64,000 nt of DNA from Mycobacterium sp. 852002-51961_SCH5331710 (GTDB taxonomy: Bacteria; Actinomycetota; Actinomycetes; Mycobacteriales; Mycobacteriaceae): positions 1 through 64,000 of the forward strand of contig NZ_LZSQ01000075.1 of assembly GCF_001665535.1 (NCBI RefSeq), in the 5' to 3' direction. Positions 18,236-27,594 of this stretch are shown here, in pieces. The translations under genes and the position numbers were made by a program. Positions within the stretch are counted from its first letter, which is position 1; each line of letters opens with the position of its first letter. The notes under the pieces are model-generated. The model did not search any database and was not told the DNA's origin. It was given only the letters and a program-made list of their open reading frames with translations.

Positions 18236-18266
18236 GCTGCCGTGGCACCGCGCACTTCTGTCCCGA

Positions 18267-18450
18267 GTGGCTGCTGCATGTGGCCCGCTGGGCCGCCGAC
18301 GTCCCGGGTTCGGCGGTGTCGGTTCCGTCCGGTCTGCCGGGGGTGATGCTGACTGCGGCGGTGGGCACGACCGCCGTGCTCATGTGGCGCTTCCGGTGGG
18401 TGCGCCTCGCGGCGGGCGCCGCCGTCGTGTGCGTGCTGGCGTGGACGGTG
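18267..18450 (+). repeat. 184-bp direct repeat, right copy (native comEC 3' segment)
   Basis: Right-hand partner of 16707-16890, with three synonymous differences. It is followed directly by the native comEC end, so this copy marks the ancestral position of the gene's 3' part. Confidence 0.97.
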
Positions 18451-18489
18451 TCGGGCCTGTCGGTTGGCCGTGACACGATCGTGGGGTGA
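18267..18489 (+). pseudogene. comEC: Severed 3' end of comEC
   Basis: Continues the ComEC frame through LLHVARWAADVPG...VLAWTV and ends with the native tail [12 protein letters not shown]. Its stop overlaps the holA start by GTGA, the typical mycobacterial comEC-holA junction. It has no start of its own and is separated from the 5' part by the insertion, so it is a remnant. Confidence 0.85.
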
Positions 18490-19445
18490 GCGAAGCGTCG
18501 CAGTTGCATCTGGTCCTCGGGGACGAGGAGTTGCTGGTCGAACGCGCGGTCGCGGACGTACTGCGGGAGGTTCGCAAACAGGCCGGGATACATGACATTC
18601 CGGTCGACCGGCTGCGCGCCGGCGAGGTCAGCACCAGTGAACTGGCCGAACTGCTGAGCCCGTCGCTGTTCGCCGAGGAACGCGTCGTGGTCCTGGAGTC
18701 GGCGGCCGAGGCGGGCAAGGACGCGGTCTCGCTCATCGCCGAGGCCGCGGCGGACCTGCCGCCGGGCACCATGCTCGTCGTCGTGCACTCCGGCGGCGGA
18801 CGCGCCAAGGCGCTGGCGGATCAGCTCAAGAAGCTCGGCGCGCAGGTGCATCCGTGCGCGCGCATCACCAAGGCCGCCGAGCGTGCAGACTTCGTCCGCC
18901 GCGAATTCCGGACCCTGAAGGTGAAGGTCGGCGAGGACACGGTCACCGCGGTGCTCGACGCGATCGGCTCCGACATCCGGGAGCTGGCGGCGGCGTGTTC
19001 GCAACTGGTCACCGACACCGGCGGGGCCGTCGACGCCGCCGCGGTGCGCCGCTACCACTCGGGCAAGGCCGAGGTGAAGGGGTTCGACGTCGCCGACAAG
19101 GCGGTGGTCGGCGATGTCGCCGGAGCGGCCGAGGCCCTGCGCTGGGCGATGATGCGCGGCGAACCACACGTCGTGCTGGCCGACGCGCTGGCCGAGGCCG
19201 TGCACACCATCGCTCGGGTGCGGCCGTTGTCGGGCGACCCTTACCGGCTCGCCTCAGAGCTGGGCATGCCGCCGTGGCGGGTGCAGAAGGCGCAGAAGCA
19301 GGCGCGGCGGTGGTCGAACACCTCGGTCGCGGAGGCCATGCGGTTGGTGGCCGCGCTCAACGCGGACGTCAAGGGTGCAGCGGCGGATGCGGACTATGCG
19401 CTGGAGGCGACGGTGCGGCGCGTCGCCGAACTCATCGAGGACTGA
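18486..19445 (+). CDS. holA: DNA polymerase III delta subunit
   Basis: A 319-residue clamp-loader delta subunit. N-terminal [20 protein letters not shown], middle [21 protein letters not shown], and C-terminal [35 protein letters not shown] are the family landmarks. Opens the beta clamp with gamma and delta-prime. GTG start overlapping the native comEC end. The insertion upstream may have uncoupled it from the comEA-comEC message, since transcripts must now cross 1.5 kb of foreign DNA. Confidence 0.93.
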   Translation: MSEASQLHLVLGDEELLVERAVADVLREVRKQAGIHDIPVDRLRAGEVSTSELAELLSPSLFAEERVVVLESAAEAGKDAVSLIAEAAADLPPGTMLVVVHSGGGRAKALADQLKKLGAQVHPCARITKAAERADFVRREFRTLKVKVGEDTVTAVLDAIGSDIRELAAACSQLVTDTGGAVDAAAVRRYHSGKAEVKGFDVADKAVVGDVAGAAEALRWAMMRGEPHVVLADALAEAVHTIARVRPLSGDPYRLASELGMPPWRVQKAQKQARRWSNTSVAEAMRLVAALNADVKGAAADADYALEATVRRVAELIED

Positions 19446-19506
19446 GCAGACTGAGCCCTAAAAAGGATCAGAGCCCTCAGAAGCTCAGAGCCCGGCCCTC
19501 AAGAGC

Positions 19507-19767
19507 TCAGAGCTTGTTGAACGCGGAAGCCAGCGCCGACTTGCGGTTGGCGGCCTGGTTCTTGTGGATCACGCCCTTGCTGGCGGCCTTGTCCAGCTGA
19601 CGGCTGGTCGAGGCGAGCAGCTCCTGGGCCTTGTCCTTGTCACCGGCCTCGACGGCCGCGCGGAAACCGCGCACCGCCGTGTGAAGCGACGACTTGACCG
19701 ACTTGTTGCGCAACCTACGGCGCTCGTTGGTCCGGATGCGCTTCTCCTGCGACTTGATGTTGGCCAC
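19507..19767 (-). CDS. rpsT: 30S ribosomal protein S20
   Basis: 86 residues: [20 protein letters not shown], then [22 protein letters not shown] and a C-terminal [20 protein letters not shown]. Full length for bacterial S20, which binds 16S rRNA. Convergent with holA across a 61-bp gap rich in a repeated CAGAGC motif that may act in termination. Confidence 0.97.
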   Translation of the reverse strand: MANIKSQEKRIRTNERRRLRNKSVKSSLHTAVRGFRAAVEAGDKDKAQELLASTSRQLDKAASKGVIHKNQAANRKSALASAFNKL

Positions 19768-19914
19768 GCGTGTAGTCCTTCGTAAATCCTGTAGGGGTTT
19801 CGCAAAGTTTGTAGGCGCCCGGCACCCGGGCAGCGAGGGTTCAGGTTACCAGCGGAGTGGGTAAATGCCCAAAGTGAGTCCTCTGGCCTGCCGAAACGTC
19901 CGAAGTGTTGCAGC

Positions 19915-21561
19915 ATGGCAGCTGTGAGCCTGCGAACTCTGCCGACCGAAACCGCGCGACCGTCGCGAAGCCCCCGTAAGCAGGCCAAGCGCTACGACGG
20001 CGTCTTCTCCGGCTACAGCGACCTCGGCAGTTACGCCAAAGCCTTCGACGAGATGTTCGACGCTCAGGGCAATGTGCGCGGACCCTACAAGGGCATCTAC
20101 ACCGAACTCGCCCCGTCGGACGCCTCCGAACTCGAGGCCCGTGCCGAGGCTCTCGGCCGCGCCTTCATCGATCAAGGCATCACGTTCTCGCTGTCCGGCC
20201 AGGAGCGGCCCTTTCCGCTCGACCTGGTGCCGCGCGTCATCTCCGCCGCGGAGTGGACGCGCCTGGAACGCGGCATCATCCAGCGGGTCAAGGCGCTCGA
20301 GCTGTACCTCGACGACATCTACGGCGAGCAGGAGATCCTGCGCGACGGCGTCATCCCGCGCCGGCTGATCACCTCGTGCGAACACTTCCACCGCGAGGCC
20401 GCGGGCATCGTCCCACCCAACGGGGTGCGCATCCACGTCGCGGGCATCGACCTCATCCGCGACGCCAAGGGCGACTTCCGCGTGCTCGAGGACAACCTGC
20501 GCTCGCCCTCGGGCGTCTCCTACGTCATGGAGAACCGCCGCACGATGGCGCGGGTGTTCCCGAACCTGTTCGCCACCCACCGGGTGCGCGCGGTCGGCGA
20601 CTACTCCTCGCACCTGCTGCGGGCGCTGCGCAACGCGGCCGCCAACAACGTCGCCGACCCGACGGTCGTGGTCCTCACGCCCGGCGTCTACAACTCGGCG
20701 TACTTCGAGCACTCGCTGCTGGCCCGCCAGATGGGCGTCGAGCTCGTGGAGGGTCGCGATCTGTTCTGCCGCGACAACGCCGTCTACATGCGCACCACCG
20801 AGGGGGAGCGGCAGGTCGACGTCATCTACCGCCGCATCGACGACGCGTTCCTCGACCCGATGCAGTTCCGGCCGGACTCCGTGCTCGGGGTCGCGGGCCT
20901 GCTCAACGCCGCGCGGGCGGGCAACGTCGTCATCTCCAGCGCGGTGGGCAACGGCGTCGGCGACGACAAACTCGTCTACACCTACGTGCCCACGATCATC
21001 GAGTACTACCTCGGCGAGAAGCCGCTGCTGGCCAACGTCGACACCTTCCGCTGCTGGCTCGACGAGGAGCGCGAAGAGGTGCTCGACCGCATCGACGAGC
21101 TCGTCATCAAACCGGTCGAAGGGTCGGGCGGATACGGCATCGTGTTCGGACCGGATGCGTCGGAGAAAGAGCTCGCCGCCATCACCAAGAAGATCCGCAA
21201 CGACCCGCGGGGCTGGATCGCCCAGCCCGTCATGCAGCTGTCGACGGTGCCCACCCAGATCGGGGACCAGCTGGTCCCGCGGCACGTCGACCTCCGCCCG
21301 TTCGCCGTCAACGACGGCGACGACGTGTGGGTGCTGCCCGGCGGGCTCACCCGCGTCGCCCTGCCCGAGGGCTCGCTGGTGGTCAACTCCAGCCAGGGCG
21401 GTGGGTCGAAGGACACCTGGGTGCTCGCGTCGCGCACCTCGGTCGCCGACCGCGAGCTCGGGGCCGCCGAGATCGTGCGCAAGCTGCCCAAGGCGGCGCG
21501 GGGCCCGAAGGCCGAGAGCGGCGACGGCCAGACCCAAGACCAGCAGCAACAGCAGCAGTAA
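19915..21561 (+). CDS. Circularly permuted ATP-grasp protein (DUF404/DUF407)
   Basis: A 548-residue protein of Rv2411c type. Markers: YDGVFSGYSDLGSYAKAFDE, SLSGQERPFPLDLVPRVISA, GIDLIRDAKGDFRVLEDNLR (catalytic core), VIKPVEGSGGYGIVFGPDAS and RHVDLRPFAVNDGDDVWVLP. Circularly permuted ATP-grasp enzymes may make peptide-like bonds; the product is unknown. The end carries a Gln run (QDQQQQQQ). First gene of a conserved trio with the alpha-E and transglutaminase-like genes. Confidence 0.92.
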   Translation: MAAVSLRTLPTETARPSRSPRKQAKRYDGVFSGYSDLGSYAKAFDEMFDAQGNVRGPYKGIYTELAPSDASELEARAEALGRAFIDQGITFSLSGQERPFPLDLVPRVISAAEWTRLERGIIQRVKALELYLDDIYGEQEILRDGVIPRRLITSCEHFHREAAGIVPPNGVRIHVAGIDLIRDAKGDFRVLEDNLRSPSGVSYVMENRRTMARVFPNLFATHRVRAVGDYSSHLLRALRNAAANNVADPTVVVLTPGVYNSAYFEHSLLARQMGVELVEGRDLFCRDNAVYMRTTEGERQVDVIYRRIDDAFLDPMQFRPDSVLGVAGLLNAARAGNVVISSAVGNGVGDDKLVYTYVPTIIEYYLGEKPLLANVDTFRCWLDEEREEVLDRIDELVIKPVEGSGGYGIVFGPDASEKELAAITKKIRNDPRGWIAQPVMQLSTVPTQIGDQLVPRHVDLRPFAVNDGDDVWVLPGGLTRVALPEGSLVVNSSQGGGSKDTWVLASRTSVADRELGAAEIVRKLPKAARGPKAESGDGQTQDQQQQQQ

Positions 21562-21575
21562 GGGGTGGTGCGCTG

Positions 21576-22547
21576 ATGTTGGCCCGCAACGCCGAATCCT
21601 TGTACTGGATCGGACGCTACGTCGAACGCGCCGACGACACCGCGCGCATCCTCGACGTCACCGTGCACCAACTGCTCGAAGACTCCAGCGTCGACCCTGA
21701 CCAGGCGTCGCGGACACTGCTGCGGGTGCTGGGCATGGAGGCGCCCGACGCGCCGCTGGACGTGTGGTCGCTGACCGACATCGTCGCGTTCAGCCGGGGC
21801 ACCCAGGGCTCGATCGTCGACGCCATCTCGGCGGCCCGCGAAAACGCCCGCGGCGCACGCGAAGTCACCTCCACCGAGATCTGGGAGTGCCTCAACACCA
21901 CCTACAACGCGCTGGCCGAGCGGGAACGCGCCGCCAAACGGCTTGGGCCGCACGAGTTCCTGTCGTTCGTCGAGGGCCGCGCGGCGATGTTCGCCGGTCT
22001 GGCCGACTCGACGCTGTCCCGCGACGACGGCTACCGCTTCATGGTGCTGGGCCGGGCGATCGAACGCGTGGACATGACAGTGCGGCTTCTGCTGTCGCGG
22101 GTGGGGGACAGCGCGTCGTCCCCGGCATGGGTGACGCTGCTGCGGTCGGCCGGTGCGCACGACACCTATCTACGGACCTACCGCGGCGTGCTCGACGCCG
22201 GGCGGGTCGTCGAATTCATGATGCTGGACCGGCTTTTCCCGCGCTCGATCTTCTACTCGCTGCGGCTGGCCGAACACAGCCTCGACGAGCTGATGAATCG
22301 GCCGCACAGCCGACTCGGCGCCACCGCCGAGGCCCAGCGCCTCCTCGGCAGGGCCCGCAGCGAGCTGGAGTTCCTACGCCCCGGTGTGCTGCTCGAATCG
22401 TTGGAGCAACGGCTCGCCGACCTGCAGAAGACCTGCTTCGACGTCGGGGAAGCGTTGGCGCTGCAGTACTTTCACTCCGCGCCCTGGGTGGCGTGGCACG
22501 ACGCCGGCCAGCACGGCGCGCTCGTCATCGAAGAGGGGGAGCTCTGA
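21576..22547 (+). CDS. Alpha-E domain-containing protein (DUF403)
   Basis: A 323-residue all-helical protein of Rv2410c type. It starts MLARNAESLYWIGRYVERAD, the alpha-E hallmark, and contains SIVDAISAARENARGAREVTS, YRFMVLGRAIERVDMTVRLL and FYSLRLAEHSLDELM. Always neighbours the ATP-grasp and transglutaminase-like partners; probably part of one enzyme complex of unknown product. Stop overlaps the next ATG (TGATG). Confidence 0.92.
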   Translation: MLARNAESLYWIGRYVERADDTARILDVTVHQLLEDSSVDPDQASRTLLRVLGMEAPDAPLDVWSLTDIVAFSRGTQGSIVDAISAARENARGAREVTSTEIWECLNTTYNALAERERAAKRLGPHEFLSFVEGRAAMFAGLADSTLSRDDGYRFMVLGRAIERVDMTVRLLLSRVGDSASSPAWVTLLRSAGAHDTYLRTYRGVLDAGRVVEFMMLDRLFPRSIFYSLRLAEHSLDELMNRPHSRLGATAEAQRLLGRARSELEFLRPGVLLESLEQRLADLQKTCFDVGEALALQYFHSAPWVAWHDAGQHGALVIEEGEL

Positions 22548-23386
22548 TGTGGCGGATGCGGGTGGTCCACTCGACCGGCTACGCATACAAGTCGCCGGTG
22601 ACGGCGTCGTTCAACGAGGCGCGCCTGACGCCGCGCTCGGACTCGCGCCAGAACGTCATCCTCAACCGCGTGGAGACCGTGCCCGCCACGCGCAACTACC
22701 GGTACGTCGACTACTGGGGCACCGCGGTGACGGCCTTCGATCTGCACGCACCGCACACCGAACTTGAGGTGACGTCGTCGTCGGTGGTGGAGACCGACCT
22801 CGATCAGATGCCCGATGACGATGTGACGTGGGAGGATCTGCAATCCGAGGCGGTCGTCGACCGCTTCGACGAGGTCCTCGCGCCGACCCACTACACGCCG
22901 GCGAGCAAGCGGATCGCCCGCGTCGGCCAGCGCATCATCAAGAATCACGCGCCGTGCGACGCCGTCACCGCCGCCGCACACTGGGTGCGCAGCGAGTTGA
23001 AGTACGTCTCCGGTACCACCGGGGTGCACTCGTCGGGGGTCGACGCTCTGCGCGAGGGTAAGGGCGTCTGCCAGGACTTCGCCCACCTGACGCTGATCCT
23101 GTTGCGCTCCATGGGCATTCCCGCCCGCTACGTGTCGGGTTATCTGCATCCCAAGCGCAAGGCCGCCATCGGTGACACCATCGACGGGCAGAGCCACGCG
23201 TGGGTGCAGGCGTGGACGGGCGGCTGGTGGAACTACGACCCCACCAACGACACCCCGATCAACGAGCAGTACATCAGCGTGGGCGTCGGCCGGGATTACT
23301 CCGACGTCAGCCCGCTGAAGGGTATCTACTCCGGTGAGGGGTCGACGGACCTGGACGTCGTTGTCGAGATCACCCGCTTGGCTTAA
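22547..23386 (+). CDS. Transglutaminase-like cysteine protease family protein
   Basis: A 279-residue protein of Rv2409c type with an N-terminal beta domain (MRVVHSTGYAYKSPVTASFNEARLTPRS) and a transglutaminase core. The catalytic triad is visible: Cys in EGKGVCQDFAHLTLILLRSM (about residue 178), His in GQSHAWVQAWTGG and Asp in WWNYDPTNDTPI. Likely acts on an isopeptide or related bond made by the ATP-grasp partner. Converges on and overlaps the MarR gene end by 4 bp. Confidence 0.92.
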   Translation: MWRMRVVHSTGYAYKSPVTASFNEARLTPRSDSRQNVILNRVETVPATRNYRYVDYWGTAVTAFDLHAPHTELEVTSSSVVETDLDQMPDDDVTWEDLQSEAVVDRFDEVLAPTHYTPASKRIARVGQRIIKNHAPCDAVTAAAHWVRSELKYVSGTTGVHSSGVDALREGKGVCQDFAHLTLILLRSMGIPARYVSGYLHPKRKAAIGDTIDGQSHAWVQAWTGGWWNYDPTNDTPINEQYISVGVGRDYSDVSPLKGIYSGEGSTDLDVVVEITRLA

Positions 23387-23874
23387 CTCCGTGCGCGACC
23401 GATGTTGCGGAAGCCCGGATGCACGTGCGGTGTCAGCCTTTGCTCGTCGGCGACGATGCTCAGCAAGCGGCGCAGGGTGTCTCGCTGCCGAACGGTCAGT
23501 CCCGCGGTGAGCTGACGTTCGTGGTCGCGGGCCAGCTCGCCGATCCTGCCCATCAGCTTCGTGCCGGCCGAGGTCAGATACAGCGAGTACAGGCGCCGGT
23601 CGTCGGGGTTCCGCCGGCGTTCGACGTAGCCGCGGCCTTCCAGGTCGTCGATGAACGCGACGACTCGGCTCGGTAGCAGTCCGAGCTGCGCACTGAGCGC
23701 CTGCTGGCTCTGCCCCGGGGTGGCGGCGATCGCGCGAAGAATCCCCGCATGTGGGGGCGTCAGGTCGAGCGCGCGCATCTTCTCGGCGAACAGGGTCGCG
23801 GCGTGGTGGCCGATCTGGGCCAGCAGGAATGCGGCACCGTCACCATCGTCTTCGCGTGGCACGCGGCAAATCAT
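23383..23874 (-). CDS. MarR-family transcriptional regulator
   Basis: About 163 residues from ATG at 23874 (MICRVPREDDGDGAAFLLAQ). HTH: GILRAIAATPGQSQQALSAQLGLLPSRVVAFIDDLEGRGYV, then wing RRRNPDDRRLYSLYLTSAG. A longer frame from TTG at 23946 exists but would run coding sequence through the palindrome at 23884-23908, so the shorter start is chosen. Divergent from the membrane protein/F420 oxidoreductase pair, which it probably represses. Confidence 0.82.
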   Translation of the reverse strand: MICRVPREDDGDGAAFLLAQIGHHAATLFAEKMRALDLTPPHAGILRAIAATPGQSQQALSAQLGLLPSRVVAFIDDLEGRGYVERRRNPDDRRLYSLYLTSAGTKLMGRIGELARDHERQLTAGLTVRQRDTLRRLLSIVADEQRLTPHVHPGFRNIGRARS

Positions 23875-23883
23875 ATCAGTTGT

Positions 23884-23908
23884 GAACGGTTTTGAATTAG
23901 AACCGTTC
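23884..23908. promoter_or_regulatory. MarR operator, palindrome 1
   Basis: GAACGGTT (23884-23891) and AACCGTTC (23901-23908) form a perfect 8-bp inverted repeat with a 9-bp AT-rich spacer, 10 bp upstream of the chosen MarR start. Typical of a MarR autoregulatory site. Confidence 0.6.
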
Positions 23909-23938
23909 GAGCCTTGCATCGATGCTCCAACGGTCATA

Positions 23939-23957
23939 TCGTTCAAACTATGAACGA
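23939..23957. promoter_or_regulatory. MarR operator, palindrome 2
   Basis: TCGTTCA-AACTA-TGAACGA, a 7-5-7 inverted repeat sharing the GAACG core of palindrome 1. It covers the first ATG (23950) of the divergent membrane protein gene. A wider CGGTCAT/ATGACCG repeat (23931-23937 and 23962-23968) encloses it. Confidence 0.55.
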
Positions 23958-24657
23958 TTCAATGACCGATCGAGTTATCCGGCCGGCGCGTTCGCGCCAG
24001 GGCGGTCCACCGCTCGCGGTGGTGGCGGGTGTTTCGCTGGCGCTCCTCGTCGCAGGTCTCGCGGTCGGTGTCGCACTCGGCGGTGTGATGCCACTGCCCT
24101 ACGGCGCCGGGGCGGCCATTCAGGACTACGTCGTCGACCACCACGCGGCGGTGCGGGCGTGCGCCGTCGGGATGTTCGCGTCCGCGGTACCGCTGGGCAT
24201 CTACGCGGCCACCGCCAGCGCCCGCCTGCGCCAACTCGGTGTGACGGCGCCCGGCGCGACGATCGCGCTGGCGGGCGGTGTTCTCGCCTCCGGGGCATTG
24301 GGGTTGTCGGGTCTGCTGGCGTGGACGCTGTCGCAGCCGGAGGTGACCTCCGACGCGACGCTGGTCCGAGCGCTGTACTACCTGACATTCCTCACGGGTG
24401 GGCCCGCGCACATCGTGGCGCTCGGACTGCTGATCGCCGGCATCGTGGTGCCCGGCCTCATCGTCGGCCTGCTGCCGCGCCCGCTCGCATGGGCGGGTCT
24501 GGTCCTGGCGGCCATCGCCGAGATCACCACGCTGGTGTTGATCTGGCCGGCCCTGTCCCCGCTGCTGCCCATCGCGCGGATCGGTGGGCTGATCTGGCTG
24601 ATCACGGCGGGCGCGATGCTGCCGCTGCGACGGCCTCGAAAGGAGCCTGCGCGGTGA
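23950..24657 (+). CDS. Hypothetical polytopic membrane protein
   Basis: About 235 residues with six or seven hydrophobic helices (for example VVAGVSLALLVAGLAVGVAL, ATIALAGGVLASGALGLSGL, HIVALGLLIAGIVVPGLIVG). DUF4386-like in length and spacing, but unassigned. ATG at 23950 gives MNDSMTDRV; ATG at 23962 (MTDRV) is an alternative that would free palindrome 2 from the coding region. Stop overlaps the GTG of the next gene. Confidence 0.68.
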   Translation: MNDSMTDRVIRPARSRQGGPPLAVVAGVSLALLVAGLAVGVALGGVMPLPYGAGAAIQDYVVDHHAAVRACAVGMFASAVPLGIYAATASARLRQLGVTAPGATIALAGGVLASGALGLSGLLAWTLSQPEVTSDATLVRALYYLTFLTGGPAHIVALGLLIAGIVVPGLIVGLLPRPLAWAGLVLAAIAEITTLVLIWPALSPLLPIARIGGLIWLITAGAMLPLRRPRKEPAR

Positions 24658-25520
24658 AAATCAGTGTCAGCGTGACGAATTACTCGTGGGACGAACCGCT
24701 CGGCGCGCGGCTCGCCCGGCTCGCACGCTTCCTCGACGGCACCGCCGTCGACACCCTGTGGGTGGCCGACCACCTGCTGCAGGCCGACCCCTTCAGTCGC
24801 ATCGAGGAACCGATGCTCGAGGCGTACACGACGCTCGGTTACCTGGCGGCGGTGACATCGCGAATCCGGTTGGGCACCATGGTGAGTGCGGCGACGTTTC
24901 GCGCGCCGGCGCTGCTGGTCAAAGCCGTCACGAGCGTCGACGCCCTTTCGGGCGGGCGCGCCTGGCTCGGCCTCGGCGCCGGCTACAACGCCGACGAGGC
25001 GCGGGCGTTGGGGCTGTTCCTGCCCGACACCGCCGAACGTTTCGACCGCATGACCGAACTGCTGCAACTGGCGCGCCAGATGTGGCGCGGGGACGAAACA
25101 CCCTTCACCGGTAGGTATCTGCGCCTGGAGCGGCCCGTCGCGCGCCCCCTGCCGACCACACCGCCGCGGGTGCTGGTCGGCGGGACGGGGGAACGCAGAA
25201 CGTTGCGCTTGGTGGCCGAGTATGCCGACGCCTGCAACCTGTTCGACATCCCCGACGGTGGGACCACGATCTCCCACCAGCTCGACGTGCTGAACCGACA
25301 CTGCACCGACGTCGGCCGTCCCCCCGAACAGATCGAGCGCACCGTGACCACGGGACTCGATGCGGGTGAGTCCGCCGAACACCTCGCCGAAAGGTGTTGG
25401 TCACTGGGGGAGTTGGGTGTCGAGCACATCGTCGTCATCGCGCGGGGCCGACCGTTCGGCGACGGCGATCTGGAGACGCTCGCCGACGCCGCCGACCGAC
25501 TGTGCGGCGTCACGGCCTGA
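24654..25520 (+). CDS. LLM-class F420-dependent oxidoreductase
   Basis: A 288-residue luciferase-like protein. KISVSVTNYSWDEPL, DTLWVADHLLQADPF, SRIRLGTMVSAATFRAPALL and LGLGAGYNADEARALGLFLP are F420-binding-class landmarks. GTG start overlaps the membrane protein stop (GTGA), so both are under the divergent MarR regulator. Substrate unknown. Confidence 0.85.
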   Translation: MKISVSVTNYSWDEPLGARLARLARFLDGTAVDTLWVADHLLQADPFSRIEEPMLEAYTTLGYLAAVTSRIRLGTMVSAATFRAPALLVKAVTSVDALSGGRAWLGLGAGYNADEARALGLFLPDTAERFDRMTELLQLARQMWRGDETPFTGRYLRLERPVARPLPTTPPRVLVGGTGERRTLRLVAEYADACNLFDIPDGGTTISHQLDVLNRHCTDVGRPPEQIERTVTTGLDAGESAEHLAERCWSLGELGVEHIVVIARGRPFGDGDLETLADAADRLCGVTA

Positions 25521-25526
25521 GAGCGA

Positions 25527-26384
25527 TCAGCCCGCCGGTTTGGCGCACACGCCGGGATGCACTTCGACGCGCAGCAGATCGTCGCCGAGTTCGATCTGCC
25601 GGTCGAAGACCGTTGCGGCCAGGGCGCGCCAGTCGTCCTCCTGCCCCGGTTCGATCGCCGGCACATAGTGGGTGAGGATCAGGATTCCCACGCCGGCGCG
25701 GGCCGCGGTGGCCGCCGCCTGCTCGACCGAGGAGTGGTAGTCGCAGATGTCGCGGATGCGCTGCATCGGCATCTTGTCCACCAGGTCCTTGCGAATCACG
25801 GTGTGCACCAACGCTCCCGCACCCGCCGCCAGCGCATCGAGGCTGTCGCAGGGAACGGTGTCACCGGCGAGCACCACCGACGCTTCGGCGTGCTCGACAC
25901 GGAAACCGATCGTCGGTTCGACGGGCCGGTGATCGGTCGGCGCGACCCGGATCGTCACGCCATCGCGGTTCCACACCTCGCCCTCGGTGTACTCGTGCAC
26001 CTCGACCGGAGGCGGCGCCGTCAGGTCGGCGTGGTGCGCGATGCGGTATCCGATGTCGAAGCCGAACGCCTTGAGGGTGTGCTCGACCACCTCGGCGGTG
26101 CCCGGGGGACCGATGATCTGCAGCGGGGTCTGCTCGGTGAACGTCGAAACCCAGCGGGTGATGATCACGTCGCCGAGATCGGCGATGTGATCGCTGTGCA
26201 GGTGCGTCAACAGCAGCGCCGACAGTCCGTTCGCGGCGGCGCCCGCGGCCGTCAGGCGTTGCTGGACCCCGCGGCCGCAGTCGATCAGGAACGTCTGCCC
26301 GCCCGCGCGCACGAGCGTCGACGGCCCCGCCCTGCGGGCGTCGGGGATGGGACTTCCGGTGCCAAGCAGCGTGACCTCGATCAT
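25527..26384 (-). CDS. MBL-fold hydrolase, RNase Z-like
   Basis: A 285-residue metallo-beta-lactamase fold protein of Rv2407 type. [20 protein letters not shown] opens the domain; [18 protein letters not shown] is the HxHxDH zinc motif; later [24 protein letters not shown] and [11 protein letters not shown] give the remaining ligands. Often annotated ribonuclease Z (tRNA 3' processing), but activity of this subgroup is not established by sequence alone. Confidence 0.85.
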   Translation of the reverse strand: MIEVTLLGTGSPIPDARRAGPSTLVRAGGQTFLIDCGRGVQQRLTAAGAAANGLSALLLTHLHSDHIADLGDVIITRWVSTFTEQTPLQIIGPPGTAEVVEHTLKAFGFDIGYRIAHHADLTAPPPVEVHEYTEGEVWNRDGVTIRVAPTDHRPVEPTIGFRVEHAEASVVLAGDTVPCDSLDALAAGAGALVHTVIRKDLVDKMPMQRIRDICDYHSSVEQAAATAARAGVGILILTHYVPAIEPGQEDDWRALAATVFDRQIELGDDLLRVEVHPGVCAKPAG

Positions 26385-26421
26385 GGCCCCACATATACCT
26401 GAGGGCCGCGCGCGAAGGGCG

Positions 26422-27444
26422 CTATTCGCGCCCCGCCGACACCCAGCTCATGTCCTCGAACCGGTCGCCGCTGACGGCCGCCCCGGCGGTGGCGAGGGCT
26501 TCGCGCTGCTCGGGGGTCAACGTCACCGCCAGCGACCCGAGGTTCTCCTCGACCCGCGACGCCCGTCGGGTGCCGGGAATCGGCACCGACGCCACACCGA
26601 GTTCGTCGGCACGGTGACGCAGCCACGCCAGCGCCACCTGGGCGGGCGTCGCCTGCTGCTGCTCAGCGATCGCGGCGACGACGTCGACGACCGCGAGGTT
26701 GGCGTCGAGCGCGTCGTCGCGGAAGCGTGGCATGTTGCGCCGGAAGTCGTTGGACGACGACAGATCCGCCGGCGACCGGACCGCGCCGGCGAGGAAGCCG
26801 CGGCCCAGCGGCGAGTACGGCACGAAGCCGACGCCGAGTTCGGCGGCCGCGGGGACGACGTTGCGTTCGACGTCGCGGCTCCAGATCGACCACTCGCTCT
26901 GCACGGCGGCGATCGGGTGCACTGCGACGGCGGCGCGCAGCTCGTCGGCGGTGACCTCGGAGAGCCCGAGGTGACGAACCTTGCCCGCGGCGACGAGTTC
27001 GGCCATCGCGCCGACGGTCTCCTCGATGGGCACGGAGGTGTCGCGGCGGTGCATGTAGTACAGGTCGACCACGTCGGTCTGCAGGCGTTGCAGGCTCTCG
27101 TCGATGCACTGCCGGACGTAGGCGGCGTCGCCGCGCATGTTCGGACGGCCCGCGGCGCGGTCGGCCGGGTTGCCGGTGATGCCGAACTTCGTCGCGAGCG
27201 TGACCTCGTCGCGCCGGTCGGCCAGCAAGCGCGCGATGAGCCGCTCGTTGTTGCCGTTGCCGTAGATGTTGGCGGTGTCGATGAACGTCACCCCGAGGTC
27301 GAGGCAGCGGTGCAGCGTGGCAAGCGACTCGCCGTCGTCGACGTCGCCGTATACCGGGGTCAGGGCCATGGCCCCGAATCCGATGGCGCTGGCAGTTAAC
27401 TTGTCGCCCAGCTCGACGGTGGGCACTGAGTGCGCGTTGTCCAT
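26422..27444 (-). CDS. Aldo/keto reductase
   Basis: A 340-residue NADPH-dependent reductase. Catalytic residues are placed as expected: Asp/Tyr in [19 protein letters not shown], Lys in [11 protein letters not shown], His in [16 protein letters not shown]; the cofactor-binding end is [23 protein letters not shown] at 27444 is preferred because GGGAGA lies 5 bases upstream; a TTG at 27456 adds four residues. Substrate not predictable. Confidence 0.88.
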   Translation of the reverse strand: MDNAHSVPTVELGDKLTASAIGFGAMALTPVYGDVDDGESLATLHRCLDLGVTFIDTANIYGNGNNERLIARLLADRRDEVTLATKFGITGNPADRAAGRPNMRGDAAYVRQCIDESLQRLQTDVVDLYYMHRRDTSVPIEETVGAMAELVAAGKVRHLGLSEVTADELRAAVAVHPIAAVQSEWSIWSRDVERNVVPAAAELGVGFVPYSPLGRGFLAGAVRSPADLSSSNDFRRNMPRFRDDALDANLAVVDVVAAIAEQQQATPAQVALAWLRHRADELGVASVPIPGTRRASRVEENLGSLAVTLTPEQREALATAGAAVSGDRFEDMSWVSAGRE

Positions 27445-27594
27445 GGCGTCTCCCAACCCGTCGCACGCCGGCGGTATTCCGCTTCCGGGTTACCGGGCGC
27501 TTCGCTGAGTGTGACCCGGTTGCAACCTCGCAAACCCTTCCGCGCCGCCTCCGTCCGACCTAGCCTGTGAGGAACATCACGAGCGGAGGCGAAG

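Larger units (their letters stand above)
16891..18266. mobile_element. Inserted foreign segment inside comEC, no transposase
   Basis: A 1,376-bp unique segment lies between the two 184-bp comEC copies. It holds a 63-codon run-on of comEC, a leaderless 255-codon gene (17234) and a small opposite-strand gene (18011). Its coding DNA is visibly less GC-rich than its neighbours (runs such as AGCAATTTAAAGAGATTG). No transposase, integrase or terminal inverted repeat was found. The structure equals a single-crossover (Campbell-type) integration of a circular DNA carrying a comEC fragment. This mechanism is inference. Confidence 0.7.
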
